Made by a program: the position numbers and the translations under genes. Below, one piece after another: positions 26,360 through 34,406 of a stretch of DNA of 64,000 nt. This stretch comes from Parapedobacter deserti. Lineage in GTDB: Bacteria > Bacteroidota > Bacteroidia > Sphingobacteriales > Sphingobacteriaceae. The notes under the pieces are model-generated. The model was not told the DNA's origin and did not search any database. It saw only the letters and a program-made list of their open reading frames with translations. The DNA is taken from NCBI RefSeq assembly GCF_042646065.1, contig NZ_JBHRTA010000038.1:62001-126000 (forward strand), read 5' to 3'. The first letter of the stretch is position 1, and every line of letters begins with the position of its first letter.

Positions 26360-27123
26360 CCCCTTTGGTATCCGTCGTCATCCCGTTTTACAACATGGAA
26401 GAGTTTTTGGGCCAAACCATTGACTGGGTGCTGGAAAGTACCTATTCGGACATGGAGATCATATTGGTTGATGACGGTTCTACTGATGGTTCAAACGCTA
26501 TTGCCAAGGGATATTCCGAGCGCTTCGGCAAGATCACCCTGCTGAAACAGGAAAACCAAGGCGTATCGGTAGCAAGAAATAACGGGATCAGCCAGGCTCG
26601 GGGAAAATATATTCTTCCGGTGGATGGCGATGATATGCTGTGTAGCGCTTTTATTGGGGAAGCCGTCAGCGTATTGGAGGAAAGGCCGGAGGTGAAAGTA
26701 GTGACAGCGGAAGGGGAGTTTTTTGGCGATAAAACGGGTGCGCGCAAGTTGCCCCGCTTTGATATCAATCTGCTGGCAAGAAGAAACGTTTTGCATGTTA
26801 GCGCATTGTATAGAAAAGTCGATTGGCTGGCCGCCGGCGGTTACTGCCCTGAAATGAAGGGCCGCGAGGATTGGGATTTCTGGATTTCGATGCTCAAAGG
26901 CGGCGGGGAGGTAGTCCGGTTGCCCATCATCGGCTACAAATACCGGATCAGGCCCAATTCCAAAAGAATACGGACGCGAAAGCTGAAAAGGGAAATAAAC
27001 GACTTGCTCAACGCGCGACACCGTGAATTTTTCAAACGTGTGCTGGGTGGGCCGCTGCGTATCCAGCGCACTTGGTCGAGGCCTTACAACAAGGTTCTTT
27101 CCTTATTGGGATTGTTGAAATGA
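26356..27123 (+). CDS. Glycosyltransferase family 2
   Basis: The 255-residue inverting GT-A enzyme shows SVVIPFYNMEEFLGQTI, IILVDDGSTDGSN, NNGISQARGKYILPVDGDD with the metal-binding DGDD near residue 94 and the acceptor-side GREDWDFWISML. All the classic WcaA-type motifs are intact. Its start overlaps the previous stop by ATGA. Confidence 0.9.
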   Translation: MTPLVSVVIPFYNMEEFLGQTIDWVLESTYSDMEIILVDDGSTDGSNAIAKGYSERFGKITLLKQENQGVSVARNNGISQARGKYILPVDGDDMLCSAFIGEAVSVLEERPEVKVVTAEGEFFGDKTGARKLPRFDINLLARRNVLHVSALYRKVDWLAAGGYCPEMKGREDWDFWISMLKGGGEVVRLPIIGYKYRIRPNSKRIRTRKLKREINDLLNARHREFFKRVLGGPLRIQRTWSRPYNKVLSLLGLLK

Positions 27124-27200
27124 TGGCAGACTATTGTAACGAAAACGGTATTTTATCCGTTCACTGGTAAACAACTTAGCGCAGACAAGCATAGGCGGAG

Positions 27201-27974
27201 ATGAATGTTACCCTGTTAATTTCTACATATAACTGGCCGGAAGCACTGGATCTGGTGTTGCGTAGTGTTGTGCGCCAAAGCCGCGAGCCTGACGAGGTTG
27301 TCATTGCCGACGATGGCTCGGATGAACGGACGGCTGAGCTTATCGGTAGCTATGCCGGCTTGTTGCCAATTAAGCATGTTTGGCACGAAGATCAAGGATT
27401 CCGCAAAAGCATCATTCTTAATAAAGCGGTACGAGAAATTTCTTCACCCTATATTATCGAAATCGATGGAGATATTATCTTACATCGACATTTCATCAAA
27501 GACCATTTGAGGGCTGCAGAACGCGGTTTTTTTGTTCAGGGCAGCCGGGCGATGATTGGTGAGCGGAAATCGAAGCAAATATTGGAAAATAAGCAACTTG
27601 ATCTTTATGCATTAAGCCGGGGCATGCATACACGGTTTAACGCTATCCGATTCCCTTTATTATCGGGGCTTTTCAAAACCAATCCGCAAAGTTCGCATAA
27701 TGTTAAGGGTTGTAATCTAGCTTTTTGGTTAGACGACTATAAAAAAATTAATGGTTATTATAATGGCTTTGAAGGGTGGGGTTGGGAAGACTATGAATTT
27801 GCCGAGCGGCTCATCAATACAGGAGTAAAGAAAAAGCGGTTGAAATGGGCAGCGGTGGGCTATCACATCTTTCATCCACTCAGCTCCCGGGGAAATTTCG
27901 AGCCGAATGAGGTGATCTATAGGGAAACCGTGGAGAAAAAACTGGCTTACCGGGAGCCAGGGTATTTGTCGTAA
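27201..27974 (+). CDS. Glycosyltransferase family 2 with galactosyltransferase-like C-terminus
   Basis: The 257-residue protein has VTLLISTYNWPEALDLVL, VVIADDGSDE, the metal site IEIDGDIILH near residue 92 and the C-terminal NGFEGWGWEDYEFAERL block near residue 190, the galactosyltransferase-like acceptor domain also seen in the gene at 24013. The two may add alternating residues, which is speculation. A 77-base gap separates it from the gene before. Confidence 0.88.
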   Translation: MNVTLLISTYNWPEALDLVLRSVVRQSREPDEVVIADDGSDERTAELIGSYAGLLPIKHVWHEDQGFRKSIILNKAVREISSPYIIEIDGDIILHRHFIKDHLRAAERGFFVQGSRAMIGERKSKQILENKQLDLYALSRGMHTRFNAIRFPLLSGLFKTNPQSSHNVKGCNLAFWLDDYKKINGYYNGFEGWGWEDYEFAERLINTGVKKKRLKWAAVGYHIFHPLSSRGNFEPNEVIYRETVEKKLAYREPGYLS

Positions 27975-27990
27975 GTATTCAATTTCAGCC

Positions 27991-28914
27991 ATGAGCAATG
28001 AAGGTTTAGTATCAGTTGTCATACCCAACTATAATCATGGGAAATTTCTAGATCAACGCATTCAGTCAGTGTTGGCTCAGAGCTACGAGAGACTAGAGAT
28101 TGTCTTGTTGGATGATGGTTCTTCCGATGACAGCGTGGATGTGATCGAAAAATACCGAAACCACCCTAAAGTGTCCCACGTTGTCATTAACGAGCAGAAC
28201 TCTGGAAGCCCTTTCAAACAGTGGACGGCAGGTATTTCATTGGCCAAAGGTGAGTTTGTTTGGATCGCCGAGAGTGACGATTGGTGTGAGCCGACCTTAT
28301 TGCAATATCTGTTGGAGGGAATACAACAAGATAGTGATTGTGTCATTAGCTATTGTCAGTCTTATTGCGTGACAGGAAATGAAATAAAGTGGCAATCATC
28401 GCATAGGCAACTTTCAGAAATTGTTAAAGGAAACGAATTCATTAGAAAGTATCTTTGTCCGAATCCCGCTATAGTTAATGTAAGCATGGCGATCTGGAGG
28501 AGGAAAAATTTTGCATTGATTCCCCGTGACTTTTTAAATTACCGGTTTAGTGGAGACTGGGTGTTTTGGATAGAGCTTGCCAAGACCGGTAATGTATGCA
28601 TTAATGGTCGTTTACTAAACTATTTCCGGAAACACGAGGCCGATGTTAGTACTGGTGCATATGCAAGCGGGTTGAATTTCGTAGAGGGGCTCTCCATTTT
28701 GGACAACATGTTCAAAAACCAGCTTATCGGAAAGAAAGCATATGAGCATGCTTATAAGAAAAACTTCAGGGAGTTTCGAAGTGTAGCTGATGAAATCTCT
28801 GACCCGGTGAGAACCCAAGTTATCAATCGATTTCGGAATCCACTCACATCAAGAAAACTTTTCTATAAAATATGGTTAAGTGCGGTATGGAGAGCAATGA
28901 AAGGACGGAAATGA
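27991..28914 (+). CDS. Glycosyltransferase family 2
   Basis: The 307-residue GT-A enzyme has SVVIPNYNHGKFLDQRI, IVLLDDGSSDDS, and the metal site WIAESDDWCEP near residue 90, with a FSGDWVFWIELA acceptor motif. It starts 16 bases after the preceding gene and its stop overlaps the next ATG. Codon use looks more AT-rich than the flanking housekeeping genes, common in glycan loci. Confidence 0.88.
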   Translation: MSNEGLVSVVIPNYNHGKFLDQRIQSVLAQSYERLEIVLLDDGSSDDSVDVIEKYRNHPKVSHVVINEQNSGSPFKQWTAGISLAKGEFVWIAESDDWCEPTLLQYLLEGIQQDSDCVISYCQSYCVTGNEIKWQSSHRQLSEIVKGNEFIRKYLCPNPAIVNVSMAIWRRKNFALIPRDFLNYRFSGDWVFWIELAKTGNVCINGRLLNYFRKHEADVSTGAYASGLNFVEGLSILDNMFKNQLIGKKAYEHAYKKNFREFRSVADEISDPVRTQVINRFRNPLTSRKLFYKIWLSAVWRAMKGRK

Positions 28915-29960
28915 TGCAGCAACTCAATAACGATTTACAACGTGGTGTTTCGGTTATTCTTTGTACATATAATGGAGCGGATAAATTGCCGGAAACCATC
29001 CGTCACCTTGCGGAACAAAAAATGCCTTTAGATGTGTCATGGGAAGTTGTTTTTGTTGATAATAATTCATCTGACGGGAGTTTGGAGGTTGCCTGTAGAG
29101 AGTGGGGTTTATATGGGCCTGTAAATGTGGATTTCATCGCACTACACGAAACGAGACCCGCCAAATATTATGCGCTGCAAACAGCCATGGCACATGTGCG
29201 TTTTTCGTATTTCGTAATTTGCGATGATGATAATTGGCTGGCCAGCGATTACCTCTCGCGGGCCCTTTCGCTACTCGAACGCCATCCGGAGGTGGGGGCT
29301 GTGGGTGGTCAGGGTATTCCTGTTTTTCCGGAGAACTGGCGATCCCCTTCCTGGTTTTCGTCGTATAGCGAAGGATATGCCGTAGGGCAGCAGGCGGACA
29401 AAACCGGATATGTGACCAAGCGGGGATATCTTTGGGGGGCAGGCTTAGGGTCGAGGACAGCGGTCTACAAATCCTTTTATGAAAAGTATCCGTCTTTTCT
29501 GTTATTACACGATGATCCGAGTATCATGACCACAGAAGATACCGAATACTGCCTCCGGCTTATCCTTCGCGGTTATGACTTGTACTACGACAGTGCATTA
29601 AAATTCAAGCACTTTATTCCGGAAGATAAGTTGACAGAAGACTATATGCATGCGTTATATAAGAAAAATCATGAAGGGTTTGTGGTAACCGGTAATTACT
29701 ATTTAGCCGTCAAACTCTTTGATAAGTGTGGGCGGCTAAAGCCGTTGAACAAACTCCGTTTGAAACTGCTGACACCATTACGGTTGTGGTTGGCTCGCAC
29801 GCATAAGAAACGGATTCGGGAGCAGACGATAATGTCCTATCTGTTTCTCTCGGCCAGATACAAAAATCACATTACTCCGCACGTTTTGGACTTTCTTAAA
29901 GATGAAACCGTCGCAAGGTACGGCCGCTTAGTCTCACAACCTTCAAGTAATGGCAATTAA
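28911..29960 (+). CDS. Glycosyltransferase family 2
   Basis: The 349-residue product has GVSVILCTYNGADKLPETI, VFVDNNSSDGS, the metal site VICDDDNWL near residue 91 and a YLWGAGLGSRTAVYK segment. The start at 28911 was chosen over the longer frame because it forms an ATGA overlap with the previous stop. The C-terminal 80 residues are basic and could contact membrane or lipid acceptor. It is the last gene of the plus-strand run before an inverted pair. Confidence 0.88.
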   Translation: MMQQLNNDLQRGVSVILCTYNGADKLPETIRHLAEQKMPLDVSWEVVFVDNNSSDGSLEVACREWGLYGPVNVDFIALHETRPAKYYALQTAMAHVRFSYFVICDDDNWLASDYLSRALSLLERHPEVGAVGGQGIPVFPENWRSPSWFSSYSEGYAVGQQADKTGYVTKRGYLWGAGLGSRTAVYKSFYEKYPSFLLLHDDPSIMTTEDTEYCLRLILRGYDLYYDSALKFKHFIPEDKLTEDYMHALYKKNHEGFVVTGNYYLAVKLFDKCGRLKPLNKLRLKLLTPLRLWLARTHKKRIREQTIMSYLFLSARYKNHITPHVLDFLKDETVARYGRLVSQPSSNGN

Positions 29961-30262
29961 ATTGCTCGGCATCAGATTGCAGCACATAATGCTTCGAGCA
30001 CTTTTTTTATCCGGTTGCGACAAGTCTAGTGTTTCGGAAAAGAAGTTTTCATTAAATTCGTCATGGGGTTCTGCGACGACTGATTCATATGCCGTAAGAT
30101 ATTATTTGACTAGCGGATCTTCACGAATTTAAGATTAGCCTTGCATGGTTAGGTGTACACCATTCGTTCAATGATATTCTATACCGGATTTGTGCCGGTG
30201 TATGAACATTTGGAATGACGAGACTTTTTAGAAACAGCTGGCTGAAATCAATAATGTGTATA
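29961..30262. other. 302-base intergenic region between convergent glycosyltransferase genes
   Basis: No credible gene. A 60-codon open frame begins inside the previous gene (29950) but has no promoter or recognisable motif. No strong terminator hairpin was found. Confidence 0.5.
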
Positions 30263-31096
30263 TTATGCAAGTTGTCTTTTTCGGATCCTCAGTACTTTGA
30301 AATAGAAATAAGCGGAAAGGGCCATCAGTCCAGCTGAATATTTTCCTTTTTTAAATAATTCTTTGCCTGTTTTTTTGATGATGCCTTTGTAGCGTAAAAA
30401 CTCGGGTTGTCTAAGTTTACCGCCGTAATAATAAAGGATATTCTCCCATTTTTCGCGTTCAAACCGTTGGTCGACATGTTGCGTGCTCATGCCTCCGGTA
30501 GCAAAAGTGGCGATGATGAGAGGGGTGTATGCCACCTGATAACAAGCGAAACATCGGAGATTCAGGTCAAAATCGGCACAGATCGGGTAATCAAGGTTGA
30601 ACCGAAGTCCATCATCGAAAATCTTTTTCCGGTATACGATCGCTTGGTGGCTTATGTTCTGTTCAAACAGCGAGGCGAGGTTTGTTTCTCCCCTGTAAAT
30701 GGCACCGTCTTTAACCCAATGGCTGTCTCCGGACATCATAACGTTCCCATAAACAAGATCTGCTTTGGTTTTTTTTAGTATGGTGCTGAGGGAAACAAAC
30801 GTGGACCGCTCATAAAGTGTGTCGTCACTGCCTAAGAAATACAGCCACTTTCCAGAAGCACGTACGATAGCGCGATTCATCGCGTCATATACGCCATTGT
30901 CCTTTTCGGAAAATACTTTAATTCTGTTGTCATTGAAAGCACGGACGATTTCAATTGTCTTGTCAGGAGACACCCCATCCTGGATGATCATTTCAAAATC
31001 CTCAAAGGTTTGTTCAAGCACACTGTTTATACATGCATGGATGGTCTTTGCCGATCGATATGTTGGAATGATGACGGATAAAAGTGGCTGTTTCAT
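30263..31096 (-). CDS. Glycosyltransferase family 2 (WcaA type)
   Basis: The 277-residue GT-A enzyme has LSVIIPTYRSAKTIHACI, EMIIQDGVSPDKT, NGVYDAMNRAIVRASGKW and the metal site FLGSDDTLY near residue 92. The QDGxSxDxT form is common in colanic-acid-type glycosyltransferases. It lies on the minus strand, four bases after the gene at 31101, forming an inverted pair within the otherwise plus-strand cluster. Confidence 0.88.
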   Translation of the reverse strand: MKQPLLSVIIPTYRSAKTIHACINSVLEQTFEDFEMIIQDGVSPDKTIEIVRAFNDNRIKVFSEKDNGVYDAMNRAIVRASGKWLYFLGSDDTLYERSTFVSLSTILKKTKADLVYGNVMMSGDSHWVKDGAIYRGETNLASLFEQNISHQAIVYRKKIFDDGLRFNLDYPICADFDLNLRCFACYQVAYTPLIIATFATGGMSTQHVDQRFEREKWENILYYYGGKLRQPEFLRYKGIIKKTGKELFKKGKYSAGLMALSAYFYFKVLRIRKRQLA

Positions 31097-31100
31097 GTGC

Positions 31101-31841
31101 TTACCTAGGGAATAGTTTTTTTCCTATTCGTTTAATTAAGGAAGGCCTGTTTAGCTTGATGTGGTGGGCAAGAGCTTCGCGATCTTCTCCGATGGGGCGC
31201 TCGTATTCGTCTATCCGTTCACCGATAAATTGGTGGCCAGTCCGTTTTTTCGGAAAAGGTTTCCCTTCGAAAAACTCATCGTGTATCGTTTGCGAGTGCT
31301 TAAATTTCCGGTAAACTTCCTGTAGGAAAGCTTGGTCTATTCCATACTCATCCGGCTTATTGTTGATGAAGCGCTTAATGGAAGACTGCATGGGATAACA
31401 GCCGCCTTTTATACCCCACATGCCTCCCAATATCCCCATGTCTTGCGTTCCAAAGGGAATACGGTGATAGGGGTGGTCACGCATGATATGGATAGTCGTT
31501 CCGTCGGCAATCCATTGGTCTACGGCACTTTTTTCACGGGTGGAGATTCTGGAGTCGGTGTCTCTGAAAATGGCATAAGCGCAATCGGCGTTATCTGCAG
31601 CTAAGAAGCGCCAACATAATCCGTATACAGCGCTTCCAGACATGTCCTTCAAAATGACGCCGTGTCGCCGGAGCTCATTTAACACATCATTGGGGACGGT
31701 GTTGTCATGGTAAATCACAGCTTGCCAGCCTGGGTAAATGGTTTCGGTCAGCTCCGCATTCCGGATGGCGCCAATCGTGTAAGTTGCATTGTTGCCCCAC
31801 AGACTAAAAGAGATGTATTTCCGGTCCCGCACAGGTTGCAT
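31101..31841 (-). CDS. Probable GT-A glycosyltransferase of uncharacterised family
   Basis: The 246-residue soluble protein starts near RKYISFSLWGNNATYTIGAI, then has GWQAVIYHDNTVP and FRDTDSRIS near residue 93, whose DTD resembles the DxD metal site. Further on are IMRDHPYH and WGIKGGC. This pattern recurs in polysaccharide clusters as an unannotated protein, and fold-level glycosyltransferase function is inferred, not shown. It leads the two-gene minus-strand unit. Confidence 0.65.
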   Translation of the reverse strand: MQPVRDRKYISFSLWGNNATYTIGAIRNAELTETIYPGWQAVIYHDNTVPNDVLNELRRHGVILKDMSGSAVYGLCWRFLAADNADCAYAIFRDTDSRISTREKSAVDQWIADGTTIHIMRDHPYHRIPFGTQDMGILGGMWGIKGGCYPMQSSIKRFINNKPDEYGIDQAFLQEVYRKFKHSQTIHDEFFEGKPFPKKRTGHQFIGERIDEYERPIGEDREALAHHIKLNRPSLIKRIGKKLFPR

Positions 31842-31892
31842 TCTGCTATTTTAGTTACCAGACAAATATAGTAAACCGTGGTGTATTTTTTT

Positions 31893-31900
31893 TATTTTTG
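31893..31900 (+). promoter_or_regulatory. TAnnTTTG promoter element abutting a GT2 start
   Basis: TATTTTTG followed by CCCC and the ATG at 31905; a leaderless message is expected. It lies inside the longer open frame starting at 31878, which is therefore rejected. Confidence 0.55.
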
Positions 31901-31904
31901 CCCC

Positions 31905-32903
31905 ATGCCTGCAGTATCTGTATTGATGTTAGCCTATAATGTGCACGGTTATATTGCAGATGCTATTCAAAGTGTTTTAGACCAATCTTTTCAGGACTTC
32001 GAACTCATCATATATAATGACGGATCAACTGATGGCACAGTGAATGTTGTCCGTAAGTTTTCAGATTCGAGGATACGGCTTATCGACAATCCCGTAAATC
32101 AGGGTCTCTCCCACGCACGGCAAGCGACATTGGAAGCAGCTACTGGTAAGTACGTCGCAATTTTAGATAGCGACGATGTTTCTTTGCCTGATCGGTTGCA
32201 GAAGCAATATCATTTTATGGAACAGCATCCACAGGTCATGTTATGCGGAGGGAACGCCCTAATTATCGACGAGGAGAGCAACAAGACTGGAGAATTGCTG
32301 CATCAAATCTACGGGCACGACGAATTAAAGGTGCGCTTTTTCTTTAACAACATCCTTGTTAACTCTTGTGTCATGTTTCGTAGAGAGAAAGCCCTACAAC
32401 TTGGGGGTTATCGAGATCGGGCTCCTGCTGAAGATTATGACCTCTTCGTGCGCCTTGCGGATCAGGGTGCCATCTATATTTTCAACGAGCCTCTGGTATA
32501 TTACCGGATTCATGAAGCGAATATTTCCCAATCGAAGCGGGATGCCGCAATAGCTTATTTACGCGAAATTAAGGATGAACAGCTCCGATTATTAGGGAGC
32601 GACCCCCAGCAATATGGTGCCATATTTGATGCCTTGCTGTGGTGGCGGATCACTGAATACAGTCTTGAAGAGTTTTTTACGATGTTGGTGGCATTGAAAG
32701 ATGCGAACCGGTTGACCCAAAAGCTGCCAGTTCGATTGTTCGAGAGAGAACTCTATACACGTTGGTACAACTTAGTTTTAGCAACGGCGCCTAAAAAGCA
32801 AGCGAGCAGTTACTTGCTAAGAAAGGAACTTTTCAATAGTTCTAATTTGACTTTTAAGCAGGCAAGGCGTATCGTTAAGTCTTGGTTGCGGTCGCTGTTC
32901 TAA
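31905..32903 (+). CDS. Glycosyltransferase family 2
   Basis: The 332-residue protein has AVSVLMLAYNVHGYIADAI, LIIYNDGSTDGT, the metal site ILDSDDVSLPDR near residue 90 and an ACCEPTOR-side APAEDYDLFVRLA motif. It restarts plus-strand transcription after the inverted pair, from a promoter four bases before the ATG, and precedes the fucosyltransferase by 33 bases. Confidence 0.88.
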   Translation: MPAVSVLMLAYNVHGYIADAIQSVLDQSFQDFELIIYNDGSTDGTVNVVRKFSDSRIRLIDNPVNQGLSHARQATLEAATGKYVAILDSDDVSLPDRLQKQYHFMEQHPQVMLCGGNALIIDEESNKTGELLHQIYGHDELKVRFFFNNILVNSCVMFRREKALQLGGYRDRAPAEDYDLFVRLADQGAIYIFNEPLVYYRIHEANISQSKRDAAIAYLREIKDEQLRLLGSDPQQYGAIFDALLWWRITEYSLEEFFTMLVALKDANRLTQKLPVRLFERELYTRWYNLVLATAPKKQASSYLLRKELFNSSNLTFKQARRIVKSWLRSLF

Positions 32904-32936
32904 TACCGGACGAATGAAAAGGAGAGCGTCTGCGCC

Positions 32937-33794
32937 ATGAAAATAATTAAATTCCTCGGTGGTTTGGGCAACCAACTGTTCCAATATGCATTTTTCCGCG
33001 CGATGCAACAACGGTTTCCCTTTGTTAAAGCTGATTTATCGGAATTTAGCACATACGGACTTCACCACGGTTATGAGCTTGAAAGAATTTTCGGCATCAA
33101 GCTGCCTGAGGCGTCCGCTTTTGAGCGCAAGCTGTTTGACCAACAGGACCGTCGTTGGATACAGCGTAAGCTGAGGAGGCTATACGGTACTAAAAATGGC
33201 TATTACGAAGAGCCATTGCTTTTTGCTTATGACGGATCGATATTTTATGATTCGAAAAGCCGCTATTACTGGGGATACTGGCAGCATATCAATTACATCA
33301 ATCCCATTGAGACGCAATTGCGGACCGAACTTCAGTTTCCTGCTTTTTCCGATGCGCGTAATAAGGAGTTGGAATCAAGGCTGATCGCCGGAAATACAGT
33401 AAGCGTTCATATACGTAGGGGAGATTACCTCAATGACCCGATATTAGGCGGCATTTGTGACGAAGCGTACTATCATCGGGCACTGACCTATATGAGAAAA
33501 TATGTGGTTGACCCGAAGTTTATCTTTTTTTCAAATGACATCCTTTGGTGCCGCGAGCGTTTTGCTATTCCTGGATCGGTCTACGTGGATTGGAATACCG
33601 GCCCGGAAAGCTTTCGCGATATGCAGTTGATGACGCTATGTGAACATCATATAATCGCCAACAGCAGTTTCAGCTGGTGGGCAGCATGGCTGAATCAACG
33701 TCCGGATAAGATTGTCGTCTCGCCAAAACGTTGGGTCACAGTAGCGGATTTAGACCTTTCGGGAATTATCCTTCCGGAATTTGTGACCTGTTGA
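32937..33794 (+). CDS. Alpha-1,2-fucosyltransferase (GT11)
   Basis: The 285-residue product opens with FLGGLGNQLFQYAFFRAM, the GT11 signature, has the donor-binding HIRRGDYLNDP near residue 158 and the C-terminal ANSSFSWWAAWLN motif. GT11 enzymes move L-fucose from GDP-fucose to galactose in surface glycans. GDP-fucose synthesis genes are not in the window. It is the last glycosyltransferase of the cluster. Confidence 0.92.
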   Translation: MKIIKFLGGLGNQLFQYAFFRAMQQRFPFVKADLSEFSTYGLHHGYELERIFGIKLPEASAFERKLFDQQDRRWIQRKLRRLYGTKNGYYEEPLLFAYDGSIFYDSKSRYYWGYWQHINYINPIETQLRTELQFPAFSDARNKELESRLIAGNTVSVHIRRGDYLNDPILGGICDEAYYHRALTYMRKYVVDPKFIFFSNDILWCRERFAIPGSVYVDWNTGPESFRDMQLMTLCEHHIIANSSFSWWAAWLNQRPDKIVVSPKRWVTVADLDLSGIILPEFVTC

Positions 33795-33866
33795 GTGCTG
33801 TCCTTCGGGTTGGTTAAGGAGGAGCTACAGAACCGCTGTAAGGCATGATTATTGCGGCCTTATCAT

Positions 33867-34364
33867 ATGGCAAAAAACCTCTTCATCATCAGGCATGCAA
33901 AGTCCGATTGGAGTTTTGATGTAAATGACTTTGATAGACCGCTCAATCAGCGGGGATATGACAATGCGCCTGCTATGGCCACACGTTTGGCCCAATACGC
34001 CGTTCATCCAGATAAACTTATCAGCAGCCCAGCCAAACGGGCGATTACAACCGCACAGCTGTTTGCCGAACGCCTTGGGATACCTCCGGAAGACATCCAA
34101 ACGGATGGCCGGATTTATGAGGCGCTACCCAACACGTTATTAGAAATCATCAATGGGCTGGACAATGTTTATAACAGTGTTGCACTTTTTGGACATAATC
34201 CGGGGTTGACATTACTGGTCAACTACTTAGCCGACGAAGATGTTTACAATGTGCCAACCTGCGGTATTGTACACATCCGGTTTGAACGTGTTGAAAATTG
34301 GGTGGAGGTAAGCGGCGGTATTGGCACCAATGTGTGGTTCGCTGCGCCCAAAGACGGCGCCTAA
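33867..34364 (+). CDS. SixA-like histidine phosphatase
   Basis: The 165-residue protein has the histidine phosphatase motif FIIRHAKSDW with the nucleophilic His near residue 10, SSPAKRAITTA near residue 52 and the second catalytic His in LFGHNPGLT near residue 111. It is the short SixA-like form, which in E. coli dephosphorylates phosphohistidine proteins. An earlier TTG at 33852 is possible, but the ATG at 33867 is preferred. Substrate unknown. Confidence 0.88.
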   Translation: MAKNLFIIRHAKSDWSFDVNDFDRPLNQRGYDNAPAMATRLAQYAVHPDKLISSPAKRAITTAQLFAERLGIPPEDIQTDGRIYEALPNTLLEIINGLDNVYNSVALFGHNPGLTLLVNYLADEDVYNVPTCGIVHIRFERVENWVEVSGGIGTNVWFAAPKDGA

Positions 34365-34390
34365 GCCACTTGATTTCAATATAAAATCGT

Positions 34391-34398
34391 TACCTTTA
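34391..34398 (+). promoter_or_regulatory. TAnnTTTG-like element before the thioredoxin-domain gene
   Basis: TACCTTTA (last base off consensus), eight bases before the ATG at 34407, giving a very short or absent leader. Confidence 0.4.
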
Positions 34399-34406
34399 CC
34401 CCGAAC

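Noticed and set aside
29950..30132. 60-codon frame after the GT2 gene at 28911
   Set aside because: It begins inside the previous gene and shows no motif, signal peptide or promoter.
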